A DNA stretch of 7,249 bases from contig CALEPS010000076.1 in the NCBI GenBank assembly GCA_937910305.1, forward strand, positions 1-7,249, read 5' to 3'. Of this stretch, positions 1-5,152 are shown piece after piece (position 1 is the stretch's first letter; each line of letters begins with the position of its first letter). Origin of the DNA: an uncultured Bacteroidales bacterium (lineage in GTDB: Bacteria; Bacteroidota; Bacteroidia; Bacteroidales; Paludibacteraceae). Below the pieces are notes generated by a model that saw only the letters and a program-made list of their open reading frames with translations, was not told the DNA's origin and did no database searches. Made by a program: the position numbers and the translations under genes.

Positions 1-129
1 ATGGCTGGGGGGAGTCTATCCTAAATCCTTCCCTAAAGGGAAGGACTTTTGGGGGTTACTTTATTTCTATGCCTTGGGCGTTGTAGGTCTTGCTGTTCAT
101 CTCGATGTAGAGGATGCCGTTGCGGAGGA
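1..129. repeat. 129-bp direct repeat, copy 1 (3' end and trailer of the 225-aa gene)
   Basis: Bases 1-129 match 1661-1789 at a constant offset of 1660 with two differences (positions 93 and 114, both T versus C). The repeat covers the last 24 codons of the gene, the stop codon and 55 bases of 3' flank. Identity is as high in the non-coding part as in the coding part, so recent duplication or gene conversion explains it better than protein-level selection. Inside the flank is a perfect 8-bp hairpin, TCCTTCCC-TAAA-GGGAAGGA (26-45). It is followed by CTTTT on the plus strand and has no T-run on the minus strand. Position 1 begins with the last four bases (ATGG) of the palindrome seen whole at 1638-1664. 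Confidence 0.95.
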
Positions 130-733
130 GTTTAGAACCCCTCTCCGTCTCTCCCCTCAAGGGAGAGGGAGTTTGTTCGATGGCTTGGTACTCGCTGAGC
201 GGTAAAATAGTTGCTTTTCCCCAGTTGGAGTCATCCTTGTATGCCTGAACGGAGCCTTCAGGAACGTACACCGTTACGGGCTCATTAAGGGGGGTGAACA
301 GATAGCAGTCCGACACTTCTTGCCAATCCTTGTCATAGACAACAGGCGGCACTTCGGCTCTGATGATAAGGCTATTCAGTGTTTCACTCTCGGAGAAGGA
401 ATCATCGTTCACAGAATAAATACCAGAAGGCAGATCCAGGCTGGTGATGTTATGATATTGATTGAGCGCTCTGGGTGATACGGCTCTTACCTGCCATGTG
501 TTTCCGTGGTCCGGCCAAATGTAATCAATTGTCTCCGGTACTACAACATGTCCGGTTAAATCGTATGAAAAATATCCTACGCCGGCAAAGAGCAAATCAT
601 TACCGTAATCAGCTAAGAAATAAGTGATGTCACCTACCACTACATTATCAAGCTCTTCTTGAGCACTCGCCTTTTGCGGCATGATCATGTTCAGCGAAAC
701 AATCGCTGCAATAAGCGTAAAGATTTTTCTCAT
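56..733 (-). CDS. Small exported BspA-like (LRR_5-type) surface protein with conserved C-terminal tail
   Basis: A 225-aa protein starting at ATG 733. An upstream in-frame ATG at 760 is rejected because the paralogues start at the same MRK(L/F)FTL motif and a signal peptide begins there. Residues 1-24 are a signal peptide (MRKIFTL, hydrophobic core, ASA before QEELD). Residues 34-125 resemble a short BspA-type leucine-rich-repeat domain (HVVVPETI, SPRALNQYHNITSLDLPSG, SFSESETLNSLII). Residues 128-178 are the usual closing unit: VPPVVYDKD, then VTVYVPEGSVQAYKDDSNWGKATILPL, here split for length into VTVYVPEGSVQAY and KDDSNWGKATILPL. The same unit occurs in the 671-aa protein (PPTV, ILYVPVGSKAAYK). 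Residues 201-225 are the shared tail. BspA-family proteins are extracellular or cell-surface adhesion-type proteins; the ligand here is unknown. The linker at about 187-200 is encoded by a palindromic, purine/pyrimidine-biased DNA segment rather than the GNPSPVT linker of the paralogues. I see no Bacteroidota consensus promoter between the terminator upstream and the start. Confidence 0.85.
   Translation of the reverse strand: MRKIFTLIAAIVSLNMIMPQKASAQEELDNVVVGDITYFLADYGNDLLFAGVGYFSYDLTGHVVVPETIDYIWPDHGNTWQVRAVSPRALNQYHNITSLDLPSGIYSVNDDSFSESETLNSLIIRAEVPPVVYDKDWQEVSDCYLFTPLNEPVTVYVPEGSVQAYKDDSNWGKATILPLSEYQAIEQTPSPLRGETERGSKLLRNGILYIEMNSKTYNAQGIEIK
139..169. repeat. Palindromic low-complexity element inside the linker of the 225-aa gene
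   Basis: CCCTCTCC (139-146) and GGAGAGGG (162-169) form an 8-bp inverted repeat. A competing inner stem, CTCTCCC (149-155) with GGGAGAG (161-167), is also perfect. It is read in frame as a Pro/Arg/Gly/Glu-rich linker just before the conserved C-terminal tail, where the paralogues have an unrelated linker. It resembles a REP-like palindrome that has inserted without breaking the frame; that origin is inference. Confidence 0.6.
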
Positions 734-813
734 AATAGTTTGTTGGCGGTTATATCCCATCGCCCCGTCGGGTTTGAAAGATGAATTTATAATTGGTTAT
801 TGTTGTTTACATA

Positions 814-847
814 CAAAAAGCGGCAATCCGCTTTGGATTACCGCTTT
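814..847 (-). terminator. Intrinsic terminator of the toxin-antitoxin operon
   Basis: On the minus strand an imperfect 13-bp stem (AAAGCGG plus GGATT-side pairing, loop of five bases) ends in a run of five T. Pairs run 817-829 with 835-847. The single non-Watson-Crick position (824/840) is a G-U pair when read as minus-strand RNA and a C-A mismatch in plus-strand RNA, which supports the minus orientation. It lies 40 bases past the toxin stop codon and separates the operon from the 225-aa gene. Confidence 0.85.
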
Positions 848-887
848 AGAATAGGTTTTCTCGCCTTACGTATGTTTAACGCATATT

Positions 888-1163
888 TTATTTATCGTTA
901 TAGTGTTCTTCTGCCTGAATGATTAATACTGACACACGGTCATCATAAATATCATATATAATACGATCATGCGCAGTAATATGGCGGGAATAAGTGATAT
1001 TGTCCCCTCCAATCAAGGCCTCAGGATGTCCAAGCCCTGTTCGGGGATGTTGCATTATATCTTGCAAAATAGTTGTAGCTTTCTTGAAAAGTATAGGATT
1101 AGACTTCTTCCATTTAGCGAGCGTCTTCTGTGCCGCTTTGGTGTATTCAACAGAATATATCAT
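888..1163 (-). CDS. Txe/YoeB-type mRNA interferase toxin
   Basis: A 91-aa protein, close to the usual 80-90 aa of Txe/YoeB toxins in the RelE superfamily. These bind the ribosome and cleave mRNA in the A site, halting translation. The family's functional residues, as known from E. coli YoeB (Glu46, Arg65, His83, Tyr84), have clear counterparts: Glu48 in GHPEAL, Arg67 in TAHDRIIYD, and His87-Tyr88 in EEHY near the C-terminus. The YSRHIT segment (58-63) matches the family's WSRRIT. No key residue is missing, so the toxin is probably active. The start codon overlaps the antitoxin stop by four bases (ATGA, 1160-1163), giving translational coupling with the antitoxin first. This order is typical of type II modules. 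Expression is presumably controlled by the shared promoter and operator at 1402-1452. Confidence 0.93.
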   Translation of the reverse strand: MIYSVEYTKAAQKTLAKWKKSNPILFKKATTILQDIMQHPRTGLGHPEALIGGDNITYSRHITAHDRIIYDIYDDRVSVLIIQAEEHYNDK

Positions 1164-1393
1164 AGCGCATCGAAGAACTGCTGCATTTCCTGAGGAGTCT
1201 TGCAGGCTATTGTTTTGCCTTCAGCATATTCCTTACGGGCGGCGTTTATTTTCCGGCGTAATGCAGGAGTCACAGCCTGAGGCTGACCAGCCACAGGTGA
1301 ATTCTCTACCGAAAACTTCCACCCTCTTGCACGAATCATTTGCTCAATCCATCCTATTTCAGAAGCTGGCACTTGTAGTGTAATAATTGACAT
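1160..1393 (-). CDS. Antitoxin partner of the Txe/YoeB-type toxin
   Basis: A 77-aa protein starting at ATG 1393. The longer frame with ATG at 1444 is rejected because a strong ribosome binding site (AAAGGAGG, five bases upstream) fixes the start at 1393 and the promoter lies inside the longer version. Residues 1-10 (MSIITLQVPA) look like a beta strand, as in small dimerising DNA-binding antitoxins. Residues 12-27 form a likely helix followed by RGWKF. Residues 31-44 are a flexible Gln/Pro/Ala-rich linker. The C-terminal part (45-77: LRRKINAARKEYAEGK, KTPQEMQQFFDAL) is a charged segment of the kind that wraps the toxin. I do not recognise YefM/Phd fold motifs, the usual YoeB partners, so the family assignment rests on position, size, overlap with the toxin and the operator. 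By analogy it should neutralise the toxin and repress its own promoter. Confidence 0.85.
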   Translation of the reverse strand: MSIITLQVPASEIGWIEQMIRARGWKFSVENSPVAGQPQAVTPALRRKINAARKEYAEGKTIACKTPQEMQQFFDAL

Positions 1394-1398
1394 AACAA

Positions 1399-1406
1399 CC
1401 TCCTTT
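1399..1406 (-). promoter_or_regulatory. Strong Shine-Dalgarno site of the antitoxin
   Basis: AAAGGAGG on the minus strand, five bases before ATG 1393. The exported-protein genes in this window have only A-rich leaders before their starts, so this site stands out. Its AAAGG half is also one arm of the palindrome at 1402-1427. Confidence 0.85.
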
Positions 1407-1427
1407 GCAACAAATTTGCTGCAAAGG
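1402..1427. promoter_or_regulatory. 26-bp palindromic operator of the toxin-antitoxin operon
   Basis: CCTTTGCA (1402-1409) and TGCAAAGG (1420-1427) are a perfect inverted repeat, and the centre CAAATTTG (1411-1418) is itself palindromic. Only one pair (1410/1419) breaks symmetry over 26 bp. The palindrome overlaps the -7 box on one side and the Shine-Dalgarno site on the other, so a bound dimer would cover the start of transcription. Autorepression by the antitoxin or the complex is the expected use, inferred from type II systems. As RNA the same palindrome could also hide the ribosome binding site. Confidence 0.75.
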
Positions 1428-1452
1428 TACAACAAAATAATCAATTATGCAA
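1422..1452 (-). promoter_or_regulatory. Bacteroidota-type promoter for the toxin-antitoxin operon
   Basis: On the minus strand, TTG (1452-1450) is followed after 20 bases by TACCTTTG (1429-1422). This fits the Bacteroidota consensus TTTG or TTG, 19-21 bases, TAnnTTTG. Transcription should begin a few bases downstream, inside the palindromic operator and about 20-30 bases before the antitoxin start. It is the only sequence in the window that I can match to this consensus. Confidence 0.75.
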
Positions 1453-1508
1453 GATTTTGAAGGAAAAAATCAAATAAACTTGCATTTTTGCGGTAATCCA
1501 ATAAGTCA

Positions 1509-1611
1509 AAGAGCGTCGCGTTCGGCAACAAGTGTGCAATAGTCGATACCGCTCCGCTAAATCGACGGGCAACTTGTGCCTCCGCTCTTCCCACAAATTA
1601 AAATTTGCGGG
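1509..1611. other. Structured intergenic element: nested stem-loop plus adjacent palindrome
   Basis: This is the core of the 322-base gene-free stretch 1394-1715. A long nested stem-loop spans 1509-1589. AAGAGCG (1509-1515) pairs with 1583-1589; GGCA (1524-1527) with 1577-1580; CAAGT (1529-1533) with 1572-1576; TGC (1535-1537) with 1569-1571; and GTCGAT (1542-1547) with ATCGAC (1561-1566). That is 25 base pairs with two single-base bulges and a 13-base terminal loop. Directly next to it, CCCACAAATT (1590-1599) pairs with AATTTGCGGG (1602-1611); the one odd pair is G-U only in minus-strand RNA. Two overlapping minus-strand frames are open through it (1641-1441 and 1597-1445), but neither has support as a protein. 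It could be a non-coding RNA, a mobile palindromic repeat, or an mRNA 3' end. The strand is uncertain. Confidence 0.6.
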
Positions 1612-1633
1612 AGCCCTGTTTAGAGGGCTTTTT
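1612..1633 (+). terminator. Terminator-like hairpin facing the plus strand
   Basis: AGCCCT (1612-1617), loop GTTTAG, AGGGCT (1624-1629), then a T-run (1629-1633) on the plus strand. There is no T-run on the minus side. No plus-strand gene precedes it, so it would end either an unannotated RNA made from the 1509-1611 element or antisense transcription from the toxin-antitoxin region. Confidence 0.6.
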
Positions 1634-1637
1634 GTAA

Positions 1638-1664
1638 CCATGCAGGGTAGTCAGCCCTGCATGG
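1638..1664. repeat. Intergenic palindrome (CCATGCAGGG family), complete copy
   Basis: Perfect 10-bp inverted repeat CCATGCAGGG / CCCTGCATGG with a 7-base loop (TAGTCAG), preceded on the plus strand by GTAA. It lies 52 bases past the stop codon of the 585-aa gene and is preceded, in transcription order, by the hairpin at 1705-1686. There is no T-run on the minus side, so it is not a classical terminator. It may be an mRNA 3'-end stabiliser or a REP-like element. Confidence 0.9.
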
Positions 1665-1789
1665 CTGGGGGGAGTCTATCCTAAATCCTTCCCTAAAGGG
1701 AAGGACTTTTGGGGGTTACTTTATTTCTATGCCTTGGGCGTTGTAGGTCTTGCCGTTCATCTCGATGTAGAGGACGCCGTTGCGGAGGA
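1661..1789. repeat. 129-bp direct repeat, copy 2 (3' end and trailer of the 585-aa gene)
   Basis: This copy matches 1-129 with two differences. It includes the 8-bp hairpin TCCTTCCC-TAAA-GGGAAGGA at 1686-1705. The similarity to copy 1 stops at about 1789/129, inside the coding sequence. Past that point this gene matches the 671-aa gene instead, so its 3' end is a mosaic. Confidence 0.95.
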
Positions 1790-3473
1790 ACTTATGGGTT
1801 ACGGGTGACGGGTTACCGGTGACGGGGTCAATGCCTTCTGAAGCTTGTGGCTCGCGGACAGGACGGACGGAATAGCCATAACAGGGCATACCGAAATTGA
1901 CCTTGGCTTTTGAATATTCGGAAATCATTAGTGCCTGCGCCATATCGGCGTACTGGGAAGAGGGTGTAGATGTCCAATAATAGCCGTTTCCTGCACTCAA
2001 TCCGTTGATATCTATACCATAACGGAATCCTGCTGCGGGCAGGAAGACCGCTCCTGCGGCTTCCAGTTTCTCCCACTGTGAGGCGGTATAGATGTTGGTG
2101 GTATAGTTATACGGCGTGGCAGTGAAAGACAAGCCTTCCGGCAAACTCCACTCGTCCGGCAGGAGGATGTATCCCTTCACGTCATTCACGACCGCCTGTC
2201 CGTGTTTGTCTGCGGCACCGGCGCGTGTGGAGAGCAGGTAGTTCCACTCGTCTTCGGGCATGGTGTACCATGTTTTGCCATCTGCGTTCTCTATCGTGTT
2301 TGTCGTCCAATCGGTGAAAGAGGTGTACGGTGCCGACTCTTTGGAGGTCTCGGTCGGGTTGGCAGCCGTGCCCCAGCCGAAGAGGTCTATCCAGCCGTTG
2401 TAGGAAGAGGAGATATTCGCATTGTCATAACCGATCATATCATACTGCTTGTCGCTGAACGCCCACTTGTTGTCCGAGGCTTTGTATTGCAGGTTTCCTT
2501 GCGCAAAGATGACCTGTTTGTCAGCAGCGACGGAGAAACGTCCTGTCAAGGGCTTGCTGTATATGGCGGTAACGGTCAGGTCGGACCATACGTTGGTGAA
2601 CACGGCATCCCATCCGACGAAAGTGTATCCCTCGCGTACAGGGGTCGCCGGTGCCGTAGCGTCTGCTCCCAGATTCACCTCCTCGGTCTTGAGCACCGTT
2701 CCGTCCCAGTCTTTGAAGGTAACAGTGCTGAAAGTCACTTCCGTCACGAGGCGGAAGGAACCATAGAGACTATTATTATAGTTGATTGTATAGTCTGGCC
2801 CATCATCAGGATAAAAACGCTCATATCCTTCAAACCCAAAGACGTTAAAACCAATTGAGCCATCTGCCTGAAAATTAAAGATATGCACTGTTGAATAGGT
2901 ACTCATATCCATGCTGAAGCCACGAGTGGATGAAGACAGATAACAAGAATAAAGAAGTTCACCTCTCCATTGACTGCCGTCTTGCGGTAAAAACACAGCA
3001 CCTGCATTCTGCATGGTCGCCCATTTTTGCAAAGTATAAATATTGTCCGTTGTGGAGCCGTTTGCGGTGAAACTGAGGCCTTGAGGTAGTGTCCAATTAT
3101 CAGGAAGAAGAAGATACCCTTCTACACCATTAACGGTAGCAGCTCCTCTTAAATTGGCGGCATTATTACGCCCTTCCAAAAGATAATGCCATTCCTCAAT
3201 GGTTAATAGTCTCCATATATTCTTGTAGATTTTCTCCTTCTTTGCTTCATCAGCCAAAAGAATCTCACCAGCTTCTAACACCATATTGGCCTTCCATTGC
3301 TCATCTGCTAAATAATACTCTTCGGTACTCTCTTGGTACTGCAAGTTTCCTTGCGCGAACTGGATTTTGTCGCCGTCTTTGTTGATGGTGAATGCCCCAG
3401 GCAGCGCGCCTTCGGTGGCATACATGGTTGCCGCCACTATCGCAGCAGCGAAAAGTGTAAAAAGTTTTCTCAT
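1716..3473 (-). CDS. Exported protein with two FISUMP-like modules around an InlB B-type repeat
   Basis: A 585-aa protein starting at ATG 3473, with MRKLFTLFAAAIVAATMYA as signal peptide (1-19). Module A (about 27-245) and module B (about 312-541) are homologous: both contain IQFAQGNLQY or VIFAQGNLQY, an IEEWHYLL or EDEWNYLL segment, GYLLLPDNW or GYILLPDEW, GLSFTA, and NAGAVFLP or AAGAVFLP. Module B ends in YYWTSTP and GYSVRPVRE, the signature of FISUMP-type (Fibrobacter succinogenes major paralogous) domains. In module A this has decayed to YLSSST and GSFRLVTEV. Module A also lacks the DMIGYDNANI to LFGWGT stretch. Residues 250-306 (VTFKDWDGTVLKTEEV, GYTFVGWD) fit the Listeria-Bacteroides repeat. 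Residues 560-585 are the shared C-terminal tail. It is probably displayed on the cell surface; the ligand is unknown. Composition is uneven: 39 of 60 bases at 2641-2700 are G or C, but only 22 of 60 at 2761-2820. Confidence 0.88.
   Translation of the reverse strand: MRKLFTLFAAAIVAATMYATEGALPGAFTINKDGDKIQFAQGNLQYQESTEEYYLADEQWKANMVLEAGEILLADEAKKEKIYKNIWRLLTIEEWHYLLEGRNNAANLRGAATVNGVEGYLLLPDNWTLPQGLSFTANGSTTDNIYTLQKWATMQNAGAVFLPQDGSQWRGELLYSCYLSSSTRGFSMDMSTYSTVHIFNFQADGSIGFNVFGFEGYERFYPDDGPDYTINYNNSLYGSFRLVTEVTFSTVTFKDWDGTVLKTEEVNLGADATAPATPVREGYTFVGWDAVFTNVWSDLTVTAIYSKPLTGRFSVAADKQVIFAQGNLQYKASDNKWAFSDKQYDMIGYDNANISSSYNGWIDLFGWGTAANPTETSKESAPYTSFTDWTTNTIENADGKTWYTMPEDEWNYLLSTRAGAADKHGQAVVNDVKGYILLPDEWSLPEGLSFTATPYNYTTNIYTASQWEKLEAAGAVFLPAAGFRYGIDINGLSAGNGYYWTSTPSSQYADMAQALMISEYSKAKVNFGMPCYGYSVRPVREPQASEGIDPVTGNPSPVTHKFLRNGVLYIEMNGKTYNAQGIEIK
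1774..1835. repeat. 62-bp linker repeat, copy 1 (585-aa gene)
   Basis: Matches 5211-5272 at a constant offset of 3437 with one mismatch (1823 C, 5260 T). It encodes the GIDPxTGNPSPVTHKFLRNGV linker in front of the tail. The DNA has an internal near-repeat (GGTGACGGG twice), which gives the NPSPVT motif. Confidence 0.95.
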
Positions 3474-3481
3474 AATGTTAA

Positions 3482-3554
3482 TTGTTTTGTTGAGCCTTTG
3501 GCTCGGTTAATATATGTTGTTTGTTTAGTAACCATGCAGGGTAATCAGCCCTGC
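3482..3554. repeat. 73-bp leader repeat, copy 1 (upstream of the 585-aa gene)
   Basis: Identical to 7177-7249 except at one base (3499 T, 7194 C). Read in the transcribed (minus) direction it holds the CCATGCAGGG palindrome, an AT-rich stretch, and a small hairpin GAGCC-AAA-GGCTC (3504-3492). These are followed by an AC-rich segment and the start codon. The single difference falls in the 3-base hairpin loop, leaving the stem intact. No Bacteroidota consensus promoter is visible in it. Confidence 0.95.
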
Positions 3555-3558
3555 ATGG
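3532..3558. repeat. Intergenic palindrome (CCATGCAGGG family), complete copy
   Basis: Perfect 10-bp arms with loop TAATCAG, between the beta-helix gene stop (3590) and the leader of the 585-aa gene. Between it and the stop is a smaller hairpin, CCCC-GCAA-GGGG (3568-3579). In transcription order these may mark the 3' end of the beta-helix mRNA. Confidence 0.9.
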
Positions 3559-3589
3559 CCAGTCTCTCCCCGCAAGGGGTTATGGGTAT

Positions 3590-5080
3590 TCAGGGTTTTT
3601 GGGCGCCGTAAGCGGTTTTTGCACCGAAGAGGCGGAGGGCTTTGTCGAAATTATAACGGTTGCCGTACATCGACACGCGGCGTGTCTCCGAGCCTTGCAT
3701 ATTCTGCCCCGTAGCCGTGCGGAACTGGTTGGACGCCGAGTTACGGTTGAAACTCTGGCTGGAGGAGATGACCTTCAGGTTCGCTACGCCTGTCAGATAG
3801 TCCTGGTCAAACGCATCCAGTGCGGCATCGTTCTCCGCCATGCGCAGGTTGTTTTCTGCCCTCGGAAGGATCTTCTCGTCCACCATATCTTCGATATCGG
3901 TACATTGAACGTTTGTCCATTTGCCTCCACCGGCAGACGGCAGTTGGAGGTCCGCGGCATTGATGTAATAATAGTTATCGTAGAGGTTGGTGACACGCTT
4001 AGCCTCAATGACGCGGTCCGGGCCCGAAAGGACATGCGTACGGGCTACGGCGGCGTAGTTATTACCGATAAAGAGGTTATGATGCACATCCGCGTTGACG
4101 AGCGTCATGAACTCATAGCCGTACCCCATATCCTCCATATATTTGTCGCGACACCAGGAGAAAGCCACGGTGTTATGGTGGAAATTGATATGCGATGCTT
4201 CGCCGTTCTTGTCGCCTCCGGCGATGCGTACACCGCCGTAACGGTTGGAGATGATGACGTTATTGTAGATCTCTACTTCGCCGCAACGGGTATTGATCTG
4301 GATGCCGAAATAGGTGCAGTTAGCGATGAGGCAGTTACGGATAATCACGTTTCCTGCTATCCATCCCATCGACCGGATACCCGGGTGCTCCACTTGGGGC
4401 GGGATAGCGTCCACCATACGCCCTGTCTCAAAGGCCGCAGAGGGACATCCGTTGCGCTCGTCCGTCGGGTCATTGGGCATATAGAACGCCTCCAGACCCT
4501 GGTCGATCATGATACCGTCGATGATGATCGTTCCTTTGGGCTTCTTCGCCATCACATCGTCCAGACCGCTGATATGAATCAGACCCTTGGCGCCGTTGGT
4601 GCCTAACTGGTCTTGGGTAGGCTGGATGCGGGTGATGTATTTCAGCGGATTGCGCTCCGTGAAGTATGCATTCCATCCGCCTTCAATAGTGACCCAGCTG
4701 CTGATCTCGATATATCCGGCGTTCGCAGCGCCCAGGAAATCACCTTCGCTCACGCGGATTACCGAACCCGATTCGTTATTCTCCTTGATGATATTGAGCA
4801 CCGCCTGAATGTCTTTCTTCGCCGTCCCGACACTCAATCCGTCCGCGCCGCGTGATTTGCCGTTCACGCTCACGTAGTAGATCTTCGCAGTCTGGTTCGT
4901 CTGCTGGCTCTTCTGCTGGGAGGGTTGGTTCACGGGAGCCTGCTGCACTTTCTCCGGCTCTTTTTCCTTTATCTTGCTGAGTTGGTTAATCGCCCCTTTG
5001 ATAGCGCCGAACTGGGCACTCGCGGGCATAGCGGACAGCAGCGCCGCCAGGGTGAGAAAAAGAATGTGTTTCGTGTTCAT
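3590..5080 (-). CDS. Exported right-handed parallel beta-helix protein
   Basis: A 496-aa protein starting at ATG 5080. An in-frame ATG at 5125 is rejected because it lies in an arm of the hairpin at 5102-5127 and would place a charged stretch before the signal peptide. Residues 1-22 are a signal peptide (MNTKHILFLTLAALLSAMPA, then SA before Q). Residues 36-64 are a Lys/Gln/Pro-rich, low-complexity spacer. From about 66 the protein has the DUF1565/pectate-lyase-like pattern: IYYVSVNGKSRGADG opens the helix, followed by stacked Ile/Val/Asn rungs such as VIIRNCLIANCTYFGIQIN, VEIYNNVIISNRYGGVRIAG, INFHHNTVAFS and VHHNLFIGNNYAAV (246-346). I do not see a catalytic set that would make it a specific lyase, so polysaccharide binding or cleavage is only possible. 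Unlike its three neighbours it lacks the C-terminal tail and its flanks are not part of the shared repeats. Confidence 0.87.
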   Translation of the reverse strand: MNTKHILFLTLAALLSAMPASAQFGAIKGAINQLSKIKEKEPEKVQQAPVNQPSQQKSQQTNQTAKIYYVSVNGKSRGADGLSVGTAKKDIQAVLNIIKENNESGSVIRVSEGDFLGAANAGYIEISSWVTIEGGWNAYFTERNPLKYITRIQPTQDQLGTNGAKGLIHISGLDDVMAKKPKGTIIIDGIMIDQGLEAFYMPNDPTDERNGCPSAAFETGRMVDAIPPQVEHPGIRSMGWIAGNVIIRNCLIANCTYFGIQINTRCGEVEIYNNVIISNRYGGVRIAGGDKNGEASHINFHHNTVAFSWCRDKYMEDMGYGYEFMTLVNADVHHNLFIGNNYAAVARTHVLSGPDRVIEAKRVTNLYDNYYYINAADLQLPSAGGGKWTNVQCTDIEDMVDEKILPRAENNLRMAENDAALDAFDQDYLTGVANLKVISSSQSFNRNSASNQFRTATGQNMQGSETRRVSMYGNRYNFDKALRLFGAKTAYGAQKP

Positions 5081-5101
5081 AAGTATTCCGTATTTTTGTA
5101 A

Positions 5102-5127
5102 CCTTGCGGCGAACCAACGCCGCAAGG
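5102..5127. repeat. Intergenic palindrome, variant family (CCTTGCGGCG)
   Basis: Perfect 10-bp inverted repeat CCTTGCGGCG / CGCCGCAAGG with a 6-base loop. It sits between the 671-aa gene stop and the beta-helix start. Like the CCATGCAGGG palindromes it has 10-bp arms and follows GTAA on the plus strand, although the arm sequence differs. The plus side continues CTTTTA, a weak T-run; the minus side has none. Confidence 0.85.
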
Positions 5128-5152
5128 CTTTTAGGAGTCTAACTTAGTAGTA

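Noticed and set aside
734..813. Promoter for the 225-aa gene
   Set aside because: The best match on the minus strand, CATCTTTC near 776-783, misses two bases of TAnnTTTG and has no TTG at the right distance.
994..1383. Plus-strand open frame (129 codons) across the toxin-antitoxin operon
   Set aside because: It is antisense to two well-supported genes and shows no signal, domain or ribosome binding site.
1160..1444. Longer version of the antitoxin from ATG 1444
   Set aside because: It would place the promoter and operator inside the coding region, while a strong Shine-Dalgarno site sits five bases before ATG 1393.
2202..2858. Plus-strand open frame (218 codons) opposite the 585-aa gene
   Set aside because: It is a shadow of the coding strand; its composition follows the G/C-rich part of the gene and no domain is visible.
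3599..4606. Long plus-strand open frame (335 codons) opposite the beta-helix gene
   Set aside because: It lies wholly antisense to a gene with a signal peptide and beta-helix pattern, has no recognisable domain, and is explained by the G/C-rich codon use of that gene.
5081..5125. Upstream start for the beta-helix protein at 5125
   Set aside because: The codon lies in a hairpin arm and the extension would precede a good signal peptide.
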